This document shows positions 63,753 through 64,000 of a DNA stretch of 64,000 nt, one piece after another (position 1 is the first letter of the stretch; every line of letters begins with the position of its first letter). The DNA is from Rhynchonema sp. JSB1_4. Lineage: Eukaryota > Nematoda > Chromadorea > Monhysterida > Xyalidae. The DNA lies in the NCBI GenBank assembly GCA_030248065.1, contig JASAMV010000125.1, forward strand, positions 34,357 to 98,356. Reading direction: 5' to 3'. The notes under the pieces are model-generated. The model saw only the letters and a list, made by a program, of their open reading frames with translations, had not been told where the DNA came from and made no database searches. Made by a program: the position numbers and the translations under genes.

Positions 63753-64000
63753 TGAATTATGATTTAGTCAGTGTGCACATATGTGTGGGGGAGGGCAAAA
63801 CTCGCGCAATCGTGTACGGGCATGTTAATCGAACATACCACGCCTCACCGCGAATCGTCGCCATGCACTCACGTACATGACTCATTTTCTATAAGTCAAA
63901 GGATCATGGTAGATTGGTTATGCACTGTGTCCAAGTTGTTGTCATGGAAACTTTTTCCGCTCACTTCCTTGTTGGCGCGGTTGGTAGAGATTGATATATG

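Overview
This is metazoan nuclear DNA. Every protein gene is split by many GT-AG introns, mostly 50-600 bp, with acceptors such as TTTCAG or TGCAG. The genes have direct animal counterparts, there are no bacterial-style operons, and the space between is filled with non-autonomous DNA transposons. Short introns and TTTCAG acceptors would suit a small invertebrate such as a nematode, but the sequence does not settle the phylum. I joined exons by hand, checking reading phase at each junction and recalled family similarity; none of it has been run through software.

Layout: 1-1110 is a C-rich repeat island. About 1.2-7.6 kb (+) is an N-terminally incomplete SCYL1-type pseudokinase. 7.8-9.4 kb is a nested foldback element between converging 3' ends. 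9.4-26.8 kb (-) is a complete class V myosin of about 48 exons. 26.8-35.8 kb is intergenic, with two hAT-type MITEs, a mariner-like MITE and a 5.4 kb repeat island related to the one at the left edge. 35.85-39.18 kb (+) is a C2H2 zinc-finger gene. 39.55-47.49 kb (+) is an LKB1/STK11/PAR-4 kinase with a long N-terminal extension, interrupted in one intron by a 1.66 kb TTAA-flanked foldback element. 49.09-49.67 kb (+) is LSM5. 50.8-63.5 kb (+) is a DCAF5-type WD40 protein.

The genes are not an operon-like functional set; they are unrelated housekeeping genes: COPI/Golgi traffic (SCYL1), actin-based transport (myosin V), polarity and energy kinase (LKB1), U6 snRNA/mRNA decay ring (LSM5) and a CUL4-DDB1 adaptor (DCAF5).

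The most unusual signal is not a gene. The 8-mer TGAAACAT (most often TGAAACATC), read on either strand, recurs roughly 50 times by eye, in introns and exons, on both strands and in several codon frames. About two copies would be expected by chance. It even forms splice acceptors and encodes recurring Glu-Thr-Ser triplets in unrelated proteins. It resembles an iterated genome-wide word, or a promoter-type element related to the TGTTTCA core of nematode piRNA loci; its function is unknown.
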